64,000 nt of DNA from Brachynemurus nebulosus (GCA_035578155.1 JAPWDM010000005.1:51900454-51964453); one strand, 5' to 3'. Positions 37,050 through 49,045 are shown, counted from the first letter of the stretch. Numbers and translations: made by a program. Notes: a model not told the origin generated them from the letters alone.

Positions 37050-37930
37050 AAAAAAAGTGCTAATGATTCAAGCTGATTTATTCTTGTTTACTTTATATTT
37101 TATATTAAACGCAGTTAGTTATTTTTGGGACGTGCATGGACATTAGGTTGTTGTTACGGCGATATTTATTAAATCCGTTCATTTTGAACATAGGCCGGTG
37201 GATAGTTAATGAAGCATTTCATTTTTTTTTTTTTTTTGTTTCAAAACAGATTTTTGTCGTAAACAAAAATGTTAGATGCTTAAAGCTGGCTGTGTATGCC
37301 ACAGTGAGCGTTTATTTATTTAATTAATTTTCATCATTTTGTTTAGCTTAAAGGATTAAGAGAATGAAAATTTTGTTATTGAGATGCGTCCTTACGCTTT
37401 GAAGTGTTGTGCTGCAGAGATGGTAACAAACAAAATCTTTTTGATGTTTTGATGAGGTTCACTCAGGCAAACGTAACGCGTGTAGATGCGTACGTAATTA
37501 CGCAACAATGTGTCGTTAGAGGTAGGTAGTAGGTATGTTTGTCTATTCACGAATTTTGATTTTTTTTTTTTTTTTTTTTGACGGTTATTTTTATTTGAAT
37601 CATTCAGACAGAGTAAATGGGGGTTGTTTTGACAAATTTAGTGACTGTGCATTTTACAAGTGGGTTGTATTATTTACAATGCACCCCTTTTTAATTATAA
37701 TTTTACAGAAAAGAAGAGTAATTTGTTTATTTTACAAAATATTGAAAATTTATTAATTAATTAAGTCAGCAATGTGTAAGACTCTAGGCAAGAGCTATTA
37801 CATTACTTTTTTACATCCGAATCTGCTCTTTTTAATGTCCCGTAAGAATTATTTTGAGTTTAGTTTCATTTCTCTAGCCTCAGTAGATCTTGATATAAAT
37901 ATTCATTAATTTAGTGCGTATATACAAAAT
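37050..37930. other. AT-rich interval, no gene seen
   Basis: Poly-T tracts near 37220 and 37560; two short frames without domains. Confidence 0.4.
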
Positions 37931-38084
37931 GTTTGGACAAAAGGTCCAAATCCGACAAATCAGGCAAATTTTTTGATTCAGAGAAATATTTCTTTGATTC
38001 AAAGAAAAAAAAATTCAAAGAAATTTTTAATCTCTGAACAAAGAAATTGTTTTGATGTTGTACAACTTGGTTGAGTTGTACAAC

Positions 38085-38230
38085 ATGTTGAATCGTGTGT
38101 GGGGCAGTTGGTCAACTATTTTGATGGTTGCAAAAACGGTTGAAGTAAAATCAAAATATTTTGATTTTACGTGGGCGGAGCAAATGGTCTATGAACATGT
38201 TGTACAGTGTATGGGGTAGTTGAACAACAG
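38085..38230. repeat. Subterminal-type repeats of a Harbinger element
   Basis: The pattern TGTTG-N-ACAGTGTATGGGG-YAGTTG occurs at 38085-38112 and 38198-38225, with a weaker version near 38731-38755 beyond the transposase remnant. Such GTTGTACAAC-like clusters at both sides of a PIF/Harbinger remnant are plausibly its subterminal transposase-binding repeats. Confidence 0.45.
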
Positions 38231-38326
38231 AACCAGTACATATATGCTGTAAAGAGTGTAATCAACAAAATATTTACAGCGGTAACAATTGGAAAGTTTA
38301 AATATTTGATTTTGTTTGTTATTTCG

Positions 38327-38684
38327 AATAGCTTGCGGTGATACCGCATTTGAAAATTTTAAATTTTTGAAAGAATTTCCCGTTGCAAGAAACTTTAATG
38401 TAATTTCCAAGTGTGTTTTTGCAGAAATTGCATCACGCATAAACGTATCTTCTTTGCTTCTTAAAGGTGTTATTTTTACTAAAATATCATTAAAAATTTC
38501 TTCGTTGATTCGCATATAATTTTTGTAATCGTCTGGTTCACATTCACTAATTTTTTTTAAATAGTTTTTCATTAGAAAATTTTTTTCTCAACCACTCTTT
38601 GCTCTATTTTCTTTTTTTTTTTCGTTTACTCAAGCTTTCTTTACTAATTTCTGCAATTACTGCTAAGGCAAGAATTTTATCCAT
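38327..38684 (-). pseudogene. PIF/Harbinger transposase N-terminal remnant
   Basis: Starting at an ATG complementary to 38682-38684, the frame reads MDKILALAVIAEISK and then a lysine/arginine-rich run, followed by an in-frame stop. A shifted frame gives KEWLRKKFSNE. The main frame from 38572 gives DDYKNYMRINEEIF, EDTFMRDAIS, LEITLKFLATGNSFKNLKF and SPQAI. Order and wording match the N-terminal region of HARBI1-like PIF/Harbinger transposases. Homology stops after SPQAI, so the whole DDE catalytic part is missing. Stop, frameshift and truncation make it a dead deletion derivative. The frame continues to 38189 through non-homologous sequence. Confidence 0.75.
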
Positions 38685-39129
38685 AATTTTAACGAAGTTC
38701 TCTTTTTCAAAAATTGTGAATAACTGAAGTTGGACAACAGTGCATGAGAATGTAATAATTAATAATCCAGTTTTTTTTTTTTTAATAATCGGTCACATTT
38801 GATTATGAAAATAATTCGAATTATGTAATTCAGATAATATAATATGATACAGAAAAAACTTCTATGTGTACCTAAAACTAGTACAATTTTTTTCGGGTAT
38901 ATGAGGCAAAGGGCATAGACACGTAATACTATTAGATACCTTAAGTATATTTTTTTTTATAGTATTTACAATATACAGTGTAGAATAGTGTAGAATGTAG
39001 ATTAATAAGGAATAACTGTACTGGAAAGTAATAAATTGAGATAATGTGATGAATTGTAGGTATTGTTATTGTATATTTGCATCCCACGAATAAAATGAAT
39101 TCTTGAATATTAGTTCTAACTCCATCCGT

Positions 39130-39290
39130 ACGAAATATGAAAGTGGGAGAAATATAATATCCAACCATATATTATTAAGTACTAGTGAATCATACGAATT
39201 TATTTATCATACGATTTTTCAAACCACTCACAAGAATCTGATTATTAAAAGTAGACAATTATGCCCATCACTAACTATTAGTTAATAGAA
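39130..39290. repeat. Dispersed repeat, partner at 49.85 kb
   Basis: AAGTGGGAGAAATATAA, CAACCATATATTA, TACTAGTGAATCATACGAAT, CAAGAATCTGATTATTAAAA and GCCCATCACTA parallel 49850-50000 in the same order with many substitutions. Type unknown. Confidence 0.6.
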
Positions 39291-39867
39291 ACTTCGGTAA
39301 TGTAATAAAATACGCACTCTAAGCCAATAAAATAATTACCAATATAAATAGAATGAATCGGGTAAAATAATTTAAACGATTGATTAACTTGAGTTCCCCT
39401 CAAATGAATCTCAAGTTATATTCTTAAGAAAAAATACATTGAGAGTAAAACTTATAAAACAAATCAAACAGATATAAACTAAGCGAAGAGATTTAAAAAT
39501 TCTCAGAGTATTTATGACTTTTGTATGACTTATATTATTATATATGCTACTTTGTGCCGTTGTGTTGGCTCTACTTCTGTATGTATAGATGTGTGTTACG
39601 CTTCTTATGCAGCTCGCACACATAAAGGTGTATGTAGAGTATCCCGTTGGCATTGTGTAACAACACTCGGGAAAAACTTTAACAGAAATGTATGTGAGAG
39701 TACAAATACACAGAAACATAGAGTTAAGTAAAGGAGTAAGTAGATACACCAAAAAAGTAAATGTGTAAAATTACATAATACCGTCAACCGGTACTAATTT
39801 GATATAGTTTTGAAGGTTTTTAGGATGTACCTATAAATAATAAACAAATATTTTACTTCACAAAGTA

Positions 39868-40818
39868 GGGTAGGTGCGGGAGAGATGCCGCAGTAGCCAT
39901 AGTTCGTCCATTGATTGACAGATAGCGCTATTAATGGATTATATGTTTAAAATAAGTTACTTAATTAAGCTGTATATGGTAACATTTATGATTAGTCCAT
40001 CAGTTTAGTAATTATCCAACTTTTTATTATTGAAAAGTAAGTTTTTTAACCTAATATTTTATCAAGCATTTAACTCATTAGAATTTAAGAATGTATATTT
40101 CATTGTTTTAATGAAAATTAGTTTTGTGATTAATTTAGGTATATTTTAAAAGTACCTGCTGTATAAAATTTTAGGTTAGAATTCCGCACTATGCTTGCTA
40201 TAGCAACATGCGGCATCTATCCCGACAAAAAGGAGAGATGCCGCATTTAAAGTTGGTATAGATGCCGCTTCATATTACATGTTAAAAACATAGACTTATA
40301 CATCTTAATTATGCAATTTTTTTTTTTTTGGACTGTACATTATGCCACGTAAATATAAAAGATCCATTAATGGATCAGGAAGAGCCCTCAAATATTAGTC
40401 AAGATCACGAAAATAATGATGATTGCCTGTGTATTGAATGTTTTGAAAGGCACTCAGAAACAAAAAAAAAGTTGACTGGTTAAGATGTATAAAGTGCCAA
40501 AAACGGTTACATATGGCATGCATCATGTATGGAGATGTGTGTAAAATGCAAAATTTTTAATGTGAACTCTGCGGCGTCTCACCTTCTTTGATGCGGCATC
40601 TCTCCCATAGGTGTGGGAGAGATGCCGTTTTGCAGACTTGTTAATTAAAAAATGTTAATTATCAATACTTTATGACTCAAAATTTAAAAATATTTATAAA
40701 TAATTTTTAAAGAACAATGTTTACGTTTATTGTGTACCAAATTTCAAATCAATTAAATGCATACTTTAAGAATTATCAAGTGTTTTCGAAATGTGTGGCA
40801 TCTCTCCCGCATTTACAC
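39868..40818 (+). mobile_element. pogo-like element with GGGAGAGATGCC ends
   Basis: A TA-flanked 951 bp insertion. Left end GGGTAGGTGCGGGAGAGATG; right end inverted GTGTAAATGCGGGAGAGATG. The motif GGAGAGATGCCGC recurs inside both subterminal zones (40232, 40258, 40588 and 40614), like transposase-binding repeats. The interior retains the start and the C-terminal zinc finger of a pogo-type protein, so this is an internal deletion derivative. The intact host sequence in the opposite arm of the surrounding element confirms the boundaries. Confidence 0.8.
40342..40578 (+). pseudogene. pogo transposase relic: start fused to zinc finger
   Basis: The frame opens MPRKYKRS, a start typical of insect pogo/Tigger-type transposases. 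After a +1 shift it reads an acidic linker and DDCLCIEC. Returning to the first frame it reads VDWLRCIKCQKRLHMACIM, then an in-frame stop, then CELCG. The spacing C-x2-C, W-x2-C-x2-C-x4-H-x3-C and C-x2-C is PHD-like, as found at the C terminus of some insect pogo-like transposases. The helix-turn-helix and DDE regions are absent. Two shifts and stops show it is dead. This identification is from motif pattern only. Confidence 0.6.
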
Positions 40819-41366
40819 TACCATTTTTATTTTTGAAATTGTGACAATATTGTTTCGAACCGTCAGTTCATTTTCAAACAGAAAATGATTTTTTTTCTTA
40901 TGTCCTCGAAGCCAAGTTTTTGTGTCAGACCAGAACATATTATGATCTCTTGGTTAGAAAGGAATCTAGCCGGATAAGCTCATGAGTTTCCGGCCCAGCG
41001 GCTTTTTCGGCTATTCTTTTTCATGAATGTTGTTTATGGTGAGTAATGTTCGAAAATATAGGTATTAGATCTCTACCCCCTAAATTGTCAGAGATATGGG
41101 GGTAACAACCCTAAGTTTAAAAAATTGTTTTCTTCAGAACTATTGAAGATAATTAGATGAAATTAACAGAGGACGTTGATACAAAATGGCTTTATAATTA
41201 AATTATTTTTACATTATTAATAGATTTGAGCGTTACTTTATGGTATTCCATATTTGTATATTTGAAAATGAACTAACGGTTCGAAACAATATTGTCACAG
41301 TTTCAAAAATAAAAGTGGTATTTTGCAAAGTAAAGTATTTGTTTATTATTTATTTTTACATGCGTA

Positions 41367-41582
41367 CACGGAGAGAAAATTCCTATAAAAATTACTGTGC
41401 TCATACTACAATCGACGTGTAACAGGCGAACATATCCAATTTTTGTACGGTAAAATTATAAAAATTACAATAATATAACTATAATTTTTATAATTTTACC
41501 GTACAAAAATTGGATATGTTCGCCTGTTACACGTCGATTGTAGTATGAGCACAGTAATTTTTATAGGAATTTTCTCTCCGTG
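41367..41582. mobile_element. CACGGAGAGAAAA MITE, copy 4: 216 bp perfect palindrome
   Basis: Arms 41367-41467 and 41482-41582 are identical inverse complements over 101 bp, with a 14 nt spacer. TA flanks both sides. Both arms are the left block of the MITE family (ACAATCGACGTGTA, GGCGAACATATCC), so the copy was made by duplicating one end in inverted form and losing the rest. It lies 15 bp right of the 39835-41351 element. Confidence 0.9.
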
Positions 41583-41824
41583 TATGACGTTATTTATTTT
41601 AATAAAAAATAATTTAATTTTTGAAGGTGTATTTATTAGACCAACCCCTTGAATGACACCGACCAAAACAAAAACTGTTATTTGGCTCTAACATAATTTT
41701 CGTGAGTAGAAATTTCAGCAAAATCAAATTGGTGGAAGGTGTCTAAAAAATATATAAATCCAGGTTAAGTAACAATAAAACACTTCCACGAAAAAGCCAA
41801 GATCATAATCTGGATGACTGACTA

Positions 41825-41988
41825 CAGGGCCGTGGAGAGAAATGGCGGGCCCTGGGAATAAAGCACATCTCTTAAAAATTTATCCCCGAAAAAATAATCC
41901 CGGGCCCTTACTGACCGCTGTGGGCCCCTTTTTTCGAGCCGGGCTCCAGGGCTACAACTTCGGCTACCCCACCCTCTCGTCGGGCCTG
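41825..41988. mobile_element. 164 bp hAT MITE with perfect 8 bp duplication
   Basis: CAGGGCCGTGGAGAG and (inverted) CAGGCCCGACGAGAG ends are flanked by ACTGACTA on both sides (41817-41824 and 41989-41996). The interior is GC-rich (GGGCCC motifs) and non-coding; the 85-codon frame across it is fortuitous. Same family as 7157-7335. Confidence 0.9.
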
Positions 41989-41997
41989 ACTGACTAT

Positions 41998-42785
41998 GGT
42001 AATTCTATGCATTTTTCGACTCTGAGTCCAGACCCGGGATCAAAAAATATCGTATACCCCTTAAATTTTTCTATAGAGCCACAAATATATCTTAAATAGG
42101 TGTATATAGTTTTGAATATCAGTATCATTACGGGAAGGAATATCAATGCGCACTTTACAATCCTCATTCCCTTATATTATTGCCAAAGGCTCCACCAAGG
42201 GTGCCTTGAAGTGCGTTAAGAATGAATAGCAGAATTTACAAATTTTAAATATATGTTATTTTAGCACATTTAAATTTGCAGTGTGAGCACATATAGCTCC
42301 GGTGTAACTTCTCCCGTGACGTAGTTGTGACGTGAAGTGTTGTAATAAGAGATGATTTTCACACCATGACAAGAGAAATTAGAACAATAGCATAAACAAA
42401 GCCGACGTTAAGACATAAGACATGAAAGGATTCAAGGTATAACTGACTGTACCGCTGACTGGCTGCACACGGTTGGAACGGTTGTTGTAAATATGACACA
42501 ATACCAATTTTTTCCATCATTATTTTTTAAATGGTGTATACTACATTTCTTTATAGCATACAAGCGGCATATATGCACATGTTTAAATGTGTAACGTCTT
42601 CTTACGCACGCATTATTGTCAATAGCACTTAGGTGTACGCTTTGGTGCAACAATATAAGAAGAAAAATAGTAAGAAAGACTTATCATTCAGAAGTAACTA
42701 TATGATAGTCGGCAAGTCAAGTAACTTCTATAAAGTTAAGAGGATAAACTGAGACAGATTTTAAACATCTTTTAAAAAAGAATCG
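41998..42785. other. Interval without recognised gene
   Basis: No domain-bearing frame, RNA or bounded repeat was found. Confidence 0.4.
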
Positions 42786-42788
42786 GCC

Positions 42789-43015
42789 AAGAGCGAGTCG
42801 AACGTGTGGGACATTGTTGCAAAGGATATAAAAATTTCATCGCCACATTCTAATTCGGTAAAGTAGCGCTATATACATATTAAACGAGATCAACACTAGT
42901 AGCATGGGTATACAAAATGTTCCGAAGGATGTTGAAATAATGAGTGTGACAGGCGAACAGAGAGACGGAGAGACATGAGGAAATTGTAAGAGTTCTAAAG
43001 TTTTTTCTTGAGAAT
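42789..43015 (+). repeat. Retroposon-like segment
   Basis: Begins CGGCCAAGAGCGAGTCGAAC and later has GTGTGACAGGCGAACAGAG and AGACGGAGAGAC, then AAGTTTTTTCTTGAG. The pattern of a CGGCCAAG-GCGAGTCG start and a GACAGACGG-type tail resembles 3' parts of arthropod non-LTR retroposons. A short related piece (GTGACAGACGAATAGA) lies near 61413. No reverse transcriptase is visible. Confidence 0.4.
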
Positions 43016-43137
43016 CCTAAAGATTGTAAAAAACGAAAAAACAGAAGTATTTTTAGAATAAAGAAAATCTAAATATATGTATATGTAAATATACCTACCA
43101 ATTTGTAAAATTCTATATTATTTATATGAAAAAAAAT

Positions 43138-43715
<578 letters not shown>

Positions 43716-43766
43716 TATAAATTCATATTCTTAAACCATACAGATAAAACACCCAGTACAATATAA

Positions 43767-44142
43767 GGTTTGTTCCAACCAACACAGGAATTTCTAATTG
43801 GAGTGTGTCACATGCTGTTTGCTAATTTAAAATATATGTTTGTATATACTTTTAAGCAACTAAATGAATAAGAATTTCTTTTGACAAACAGTTTACGATT
43901 CTTATTTGCTCGCTTTCCAATAAAATCAAGATGTTTGTTAAAGCGCATGTTCAGGATTTGAAATTCTTACCTATCCGAAGCAAGAATTTCAAAAATTAAT
44001 TCGAATGAGTTTAGAATTAAATTTAGAATAAATTTAATTGGAACAGAGAATTTGGAATTTTTGTAAACTCGAATTGCAATTCTTCCTATTTGCAACAGTA
44101 AAAGAAATATGATTTAATGCGAGATGTGTGTTGGAACAAACC
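43767..44142. mobile_element. 376 bp element with GGTTTGTTCCAAC ends
   Basis: GGTTTGTTCCAAC is exactly inverted at 44130-44142. TATAA is directly repeated at the two flanks (43762-43766 and 44143-44147). The GG...TGTT start resembles PIF/Harbinger ends, which duplicate TWA, but the flank here is longer, so the superfamily is uncertain. Non-coding. Confidence 0.65.
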
Positions 44143-44149
44143 TATAATT

Positions 44150-45577
44150 TATAAACGCAACAAAATAAACCATTCAGTGTAGCGAAAATAGAAGGATGAA
44201 AAAAAAAATTGTAACAGCTATTAATTTTTTTTTTTCGTTTGCTGTGAAAATAAACATTTTTTCGTTCAAAACTCTTAATGAATTACATTGTATACAATAG
44301 TAATAATTATTATTTTCATTTATTTAAAAAAAAAACGACGAAATAAAATAAAATAAAACATAGCATAAAACAGAACTGAAACAGAACTCAAAACAGAGAA
44401 ACATAGAAAGTAGAGAACAGTGTCTAATTTGTTTGTGATATAAGAACCATCATCAAATTTAAATGAACTGTCTTGTATGATATTTTTTTTTTACCAACAG
44501 CTAGCAAAAGAAAAATGCTCAAATGATTTATTTCCGTTAGAATTATATATATATAATTATAATAGAGAGAACGCTTTGAACGTGAGCAGGAAGAATGGGA
44601 GTTGAGGGGGGACGTTGTGGGTACGAACAATTAGAAAGAGGTACCCTCTGTTTGCCCCTTATCATATCTCTCCGGTGGCGTATCTCGTTCTACTCGCCTA
44701 ATGAAAATACGATGGGAAAAATAACGAGAAAAGAAAATAAAAAAATAAATAATTGTTCAGGCTAAAAAATTGTTCATTCCCAGCAATTTTTAATTTTTTT
44801 TTTTTTTTTTTTTTTTTATTTAGGAATATTTATTTATGTACAATATTTTTATTATTTTTATTTTTTATAACAGTATAAATGGTTTTCTTAATTAAAATTA
44901 GATATGATAAGATGCATACTGTATTTATTGTTTTATGAACATAGGTTTCAGAAGATTACCAAAAGTCCTGGTTCCTCCAAGGAGAAACTTAAAACGGCTC
45001 CATAGTCTATTTTTTTACTTGAAAATTTTTTTTTAACAAACCTTACATAAACGTTTTCATTTGCAATTATATTTAAATATTACATTATTAATTCAGCCTC
45101 TTATAGACTATCTTCAAAATGCATACTTTACGTTTTGTTCTTTGTTAAGGGGTTATTCAGAGTTAAGAACTAAAAAAAACACATTTTTAATAATTTTTTC
45201 TAAAGAAACCTTATATGTAATCGATCTGAAACATTTTACCCATTTTCCATTTGCCCCATTGACGATCTATTTTATATGTCGTGATAAAGTCGATGATTTA
45301 ACAAAAAGATCTTTTACAGCGCATAGCACACAACTTCAGCGGGTAGACAGAATTCTTCCCCACTTAAATTCTACGTAAAAGTTGCTATGAGAATTACTGA
45401 CAAAAAAAATTTGAATTATGATTTTTCTGGCTATATCTTCTAAACTACATGAAATTTAGGGAGTTTGGTGGTAGCATTCCACGTGTTTAGTGGTTTTGCA
45501 TAATTCACCCCTATGTTTCTAGTTTTATTAGGTGCAGCCGTCTTTTTTTTCATGAAGACAAATGTTATGAAGGGCGA
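44150..45577. other. AT-rich interval, no gene seen
   Basis: Long poly-T near 44795-44820, poly-A runs near 44205 and 44325. The frame 45061-45378 (105 codons) has no recognised domain. Confidence 0.4.
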
Positions 45578-45623
45578 TAAATCTCGACATTAAAATGAGT
45601 TAAATCTCGACATTAAAATGAGT
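45578..45623. repeat. Short tandem duplication
   Basis: The 23 bp unit TAAATCTCGACATTAAAATG + AGT is repeated twice exactly in tandem. Confidence 0.85.
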
Positions 45624-45688
45624 TAACCTTTCTGATTCAAAGAGATTCGATTTTAACAAATTGTTTAAAATTTTCTGTTTACAATTAA

Positions 45689-46343
45689 GGGGGACCACTA
45701 GTGTGACTGTCTGAAAAAAGGTGATTTTTTGGAATTTTTTTAAAGAAAAGTACTGTATGGAATGTTTTAATATTTTAAGGATATATTCGTTGATATATTA
45801 TAATAAATTCATGATAAAATTTTTGGACCAAAAAATTGAAAATTCAGTGAGTTATTCGCGATCTCTCAAGGCTCCAAAAGGAAAAGTTCCCCCACTGCTG
45901 CAGTGATAGCGACCTTCACAGTGCCTAAAATCAAAAAAACAAAAAAGCCTATTAGACTAGAAAGTATTGCCCGTGCCGTCAACCTCAATCGAAAAGAAAA
46001 AGTTGAAGTTTAACAAAATGGCGGAGTTTTTAAGAAAAAAGTTTAAAATTTTGCGCGAAAGTTTGATGCTTGTTGACCTGCAAAAATTACATTTTTTATT
46101 TGGTCGGAAAACTGGAGGTTCATGGCACGAAGAAACGTATATAAAAGAACTAACTTTCATACATTTCTCAATATACCTCAAAGTTAACAATGATAATCAG
46201 AATCCGTTCTTCAAATGACTGTAACTCAAAAACTATTTGAGATATGCACTTGAAATTTTATTGTTATTTTTAAAGGTATAGACTATCGAAACATGTAAAA
46301 AAAAATTTCTAATTTTTTCAAAATGTCACACTAGTGGTCCCCC
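45689..46343. mobile_element. TTAA-flanked 655 bp element
   Basis: The 19 bp ends GGGGGACCACTAGTGTGAC are perfect inverse complements. TTAA flanks both sides (45685-45688 and 46344-46347). An 83-codon frame at 45967-46218 (lysine-rich start, then KTGGSWHEETYIKELTF) is not a recognised transposase. The TTAA target points to piggyBac-type integration, but the G-rich end is atypical. Confidence 0.8.
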
Positions 46344-46379
46344 TTAATTTATGATAATCAGGTTCGGTTTAACAAGGTC

Positions 46380-47190
46380 CCGAAAGGTCTGTTCTTCCGA
46401 GTACTGACTCCTTTAATCTTTGATATTCTGTGTGTTGTAATCTATCCGTGAGTTTATAGTGTCACATACAATCTACCTACGCGCAGCATCATCGAAGACA
46501 AATCCAGTTAATTAATAATGAACTTTGATTGTAGTCGCGTAGAGTCACATTCTCACAAAGGATTCTCTACAATAAATTTTTTTTGTCTGTGCTGCGATGT
46601 GATGTGTGCCTTCTATTGCACGTACCTACTGTTCTCGCTCTCTGGTACACACATACCAACCACTCGATACGCGATAGATGTAAAGTATGACTACGTACAG
46701 AGAAGCTATCCCGATGTTGAAGGTCGGTGACCTATCGAGTTCTTTTTATCTGGAAAAAAAGGGTGCAACACGGGGCGCACGTTTAGTATATTTTGACAAG
46801 GGGGTTAAACCACCACCCCATGCCACCTAGCGTGTATGTACATAGTTGTAGTAGAGTGTATGTACATGTAGTTTAGTTTGATCACCGACAGCCCCGTGTT
46901 CTCTATCTACACTTCCTAGTATCGCAGACTCTTCTTACTATACCACTCGCTTCACTCATTTCTGTTCTTCTGTCTTTCTCCGGCACCTCACCCACATACA
47001 TTTGGATTTCGTTGAATATTGTAGATGTGTAGACAAGGAGGTGTACATATGCATGTACTGGTGGCACGGCCATTACCATCAAACGGTGATTAGCACAAGC
47101 ATGGAAAGGCCGCGTCCGTCGACCAGCTACCCGGATGGTGTATACGAAACATAAGCGTTTCTTTTCGTCTCCAAAGCTCACAGTTTTTTT
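46380..47190. other. More GC-balanced stretch, function unknown
   Basis: CGCG, CGAT and TCTC-rich wording (for example GTTCTCGCTCTCTGG, CGCGTCCGTCGACCAGC) contrasts with flanking DNA. Minus frame 46903-47181 (92 codons) and plus frame 46518-46730 are the longest, and neither has a recognised motif. It could be UTR or regulatory DNA of an unseen gene. Confidence 0.25.
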
Positions 47191-47199
47191 TTTTAATTT

Positions 47200-47690
47200 T
47201 ATTTTTATTTTCCATTCATTTGGCGCGTGGTTATATTCGAAATAACGAAAATATTATTTATTGACTATTCGTATTTCGTATATGCATATTCAGTATATCG
47301 CTTTTCGTATTGCGTATAACATTGTTTGAGTAAGTGTTTTCTCGAAACAAAAGTACTTAAATATGTTTAATCTTTACGGATTTCATAAGTAATCTAAGAC
47401 AATAAGTGTATTTTGAGTTTCTAATTTTTTAAAATATATTCGGAACATTAGAAAAATTCTTTTTTTCTTTTTTAAAAGATTTCGCGCATTGTATGTCTTC
47501 AGCTGATCGAAAGCAAGCGAGAGGAGATATGGTATGTAAAGTCGTTCTTAGTAAAACTCAATAGTGTTTATTTTGATAGTTAGCATGCGCAGTAGCTTTT
47601 ATCGGGATGGTAACGTATTAAAATCTTTTTTCTATTGTTCCATATGATTGTACAACATCTTAAGATTATGATTTTTCTTTTTTGGGTTGA
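47200..47690. other. AT-rich interval, no gene seen
   Basis: Clusters of TTCGTATT/CGTATA near 47260-47315, otherwise featureless. Confidence 0.35.
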
Positions 47691-47696
47691 AGAATA

Positions 47697-47941
47697 ATTT
47701 TCTTTTTCGTTTTGACCGCTACCCAAAGTGATGAGGATTACAGGATTAGAGTAAAGAAAAGGAATAGAGTAAAAAAAAGAAATTATATTGTAGATGTAGT
47801 TCTTGAAAATGGCGCCAACTGTGCCGAAATATATTGAACGAACTAAATAATTTTTTTTATGGAATTTGTTGGAAAATTTTAATTTTACTCAAATCCTGTA
47901 ATCCTCATCACTTTGGGTAGCGGTCAAAACGAAAAAGAAAA
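47697..47941. mobile_element. 245 bp fold-back element
   Basis: Arms 47697-47754 and 47884-47941 are nearly exact inverse complements (TTTTGACCGCTACCC, AAAGTGATGAGGATTACAGG). A CTTAAGATTRT direct repeat lies outside at 47659 and 47945, which may be a chance or an imperfect target duplication. Non-coding centre. Confidence 0.8.
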
Positions 47942-47959
47942 ATACCTTAAGATTGTTGT

Positions 47960-49037
47960 GTGAAGATTTGAAACAAATCGGAGTAAAACTAACTAATATA
48001 TAGAACTTTGAGCGTTTGTTGCTCCGATACGCGTTTGTATCCCTCCCAGCAGGTACGTGGCGTTGTGCTCTCGGAATCTCTAAATTCTTTTATTCATCGA
48101 TGGGTCTTTGTAAGTATACTAATGTATATACTACAACGAATGACGTAGTTATGAAAAAATTTTTCATATTTAATATTGGATTTTCAGGTATACAAAACTT
48201 TAAAGCCATTTTCTTGCCACTTGTCATTTTTGAAAACGGGGAACAGTTTAAATCAAAATCTACTCGACCGATTGTTTTGAAATTTTGTGTACAGCTTCCT
48301 TACATAAATGACCAGATATCCCTGGGAGCCTTTTTTTTAATTTTTCATAATTATTAATTTAACAATAACAAAAATAGGTACATTTTTTAGACGAAAATCG
48401 GAGTTTTCACTTTTAAGTGTCACCAAAATTTAAAATAAAAAATCGAAAAAAAATTTCCTCCCAGGGATACCTTAGGAAAACGGTAGGTAATGATATCATT
48501 CATTTTTTTTTTTTATTTCGGATAATCCACTCATGAGTTATATTGTTCACCAACCAACAACTTTTTTTCGAGGTGCCTCCGAAGATTTGCTGCCGGTGGC
48601 TCAATTATTTATATTATGTTTTAAAGAATTAAGGAAGTGTTGTTCGTATGTTGTAGTATAATGTTACGATCGATTAGTTAAATTTGTATTACCTGTAGTG
48701 TCTGAAAAAATTCTTAAAAATGGGCCTTTTTTATGCCGAATTAACGTTACCATTCCCTTAACAACTAACGAGTGCAGAAAAAGGAATTGAGAATTTGACG
48801 TTTGCATTGTTATAAACAAGCAATTTCATTGGATTCTATTTTGCTACTTTTCAAATTACTTTAACATCCATTTTCATTTTTTAATAAAAAGCATTTTTCC
48901 TAAGGAATCCAAATATCAAACATCCGGATGGAAATATTTTAAATCTGGACATTTCATCCGAATATTTTGGACGTATGTACGTATGTACATGTGGGTATTG
49001 TGGCGTCTAAATTAATAAATATATCCAGATGTAATGG
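47960..49037. other. AT-rich interval, weak inverted repeat only
   Basis: ATCCCTGGGAGCC near 48318 and CTCCCAGGGAT near 48460 are inverse complements, perhaps the ends of a small element. The 113-codon frame 48016-48357 has no recognised domain. Confidence 0.35.
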
Positions 49038-49045
49038 GTCTAGAG

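Larger units (their letters stand above)
39835..41351. mobile_element. Inverted-repeat element interrupted by a pogo-like element
   Basis: The terminal arms (AAATAATAAACAAATA...TTTTACTT on the left, matching the inverse complement of 41258-41351) extend through GACAATATTGTTTCGAACC and AGTTCATTTTCAAA, about 95 bp. The left arm is cut at 39867/40819 by a 951 bp TA-flanked insertion. Without it the element is about 0.56 kb. Related hairpin at 9199-9333. Superfamily unknown. Confidence 0.7.

Noticed and set aside
46903..47181. 92-codon minus-strand frame as a gene
   Set aside because: No recognised domain, no splice or promoter signals, and the composition alone is weak evidence.
47659..47955. 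CTTAAGATTRT direct repeat as a target duplication of the 245 bp fold-back
   Set aside because: The repeats are not at equal distance from the arm ends (about 28 bp and 4 bp away), so chance is likely.
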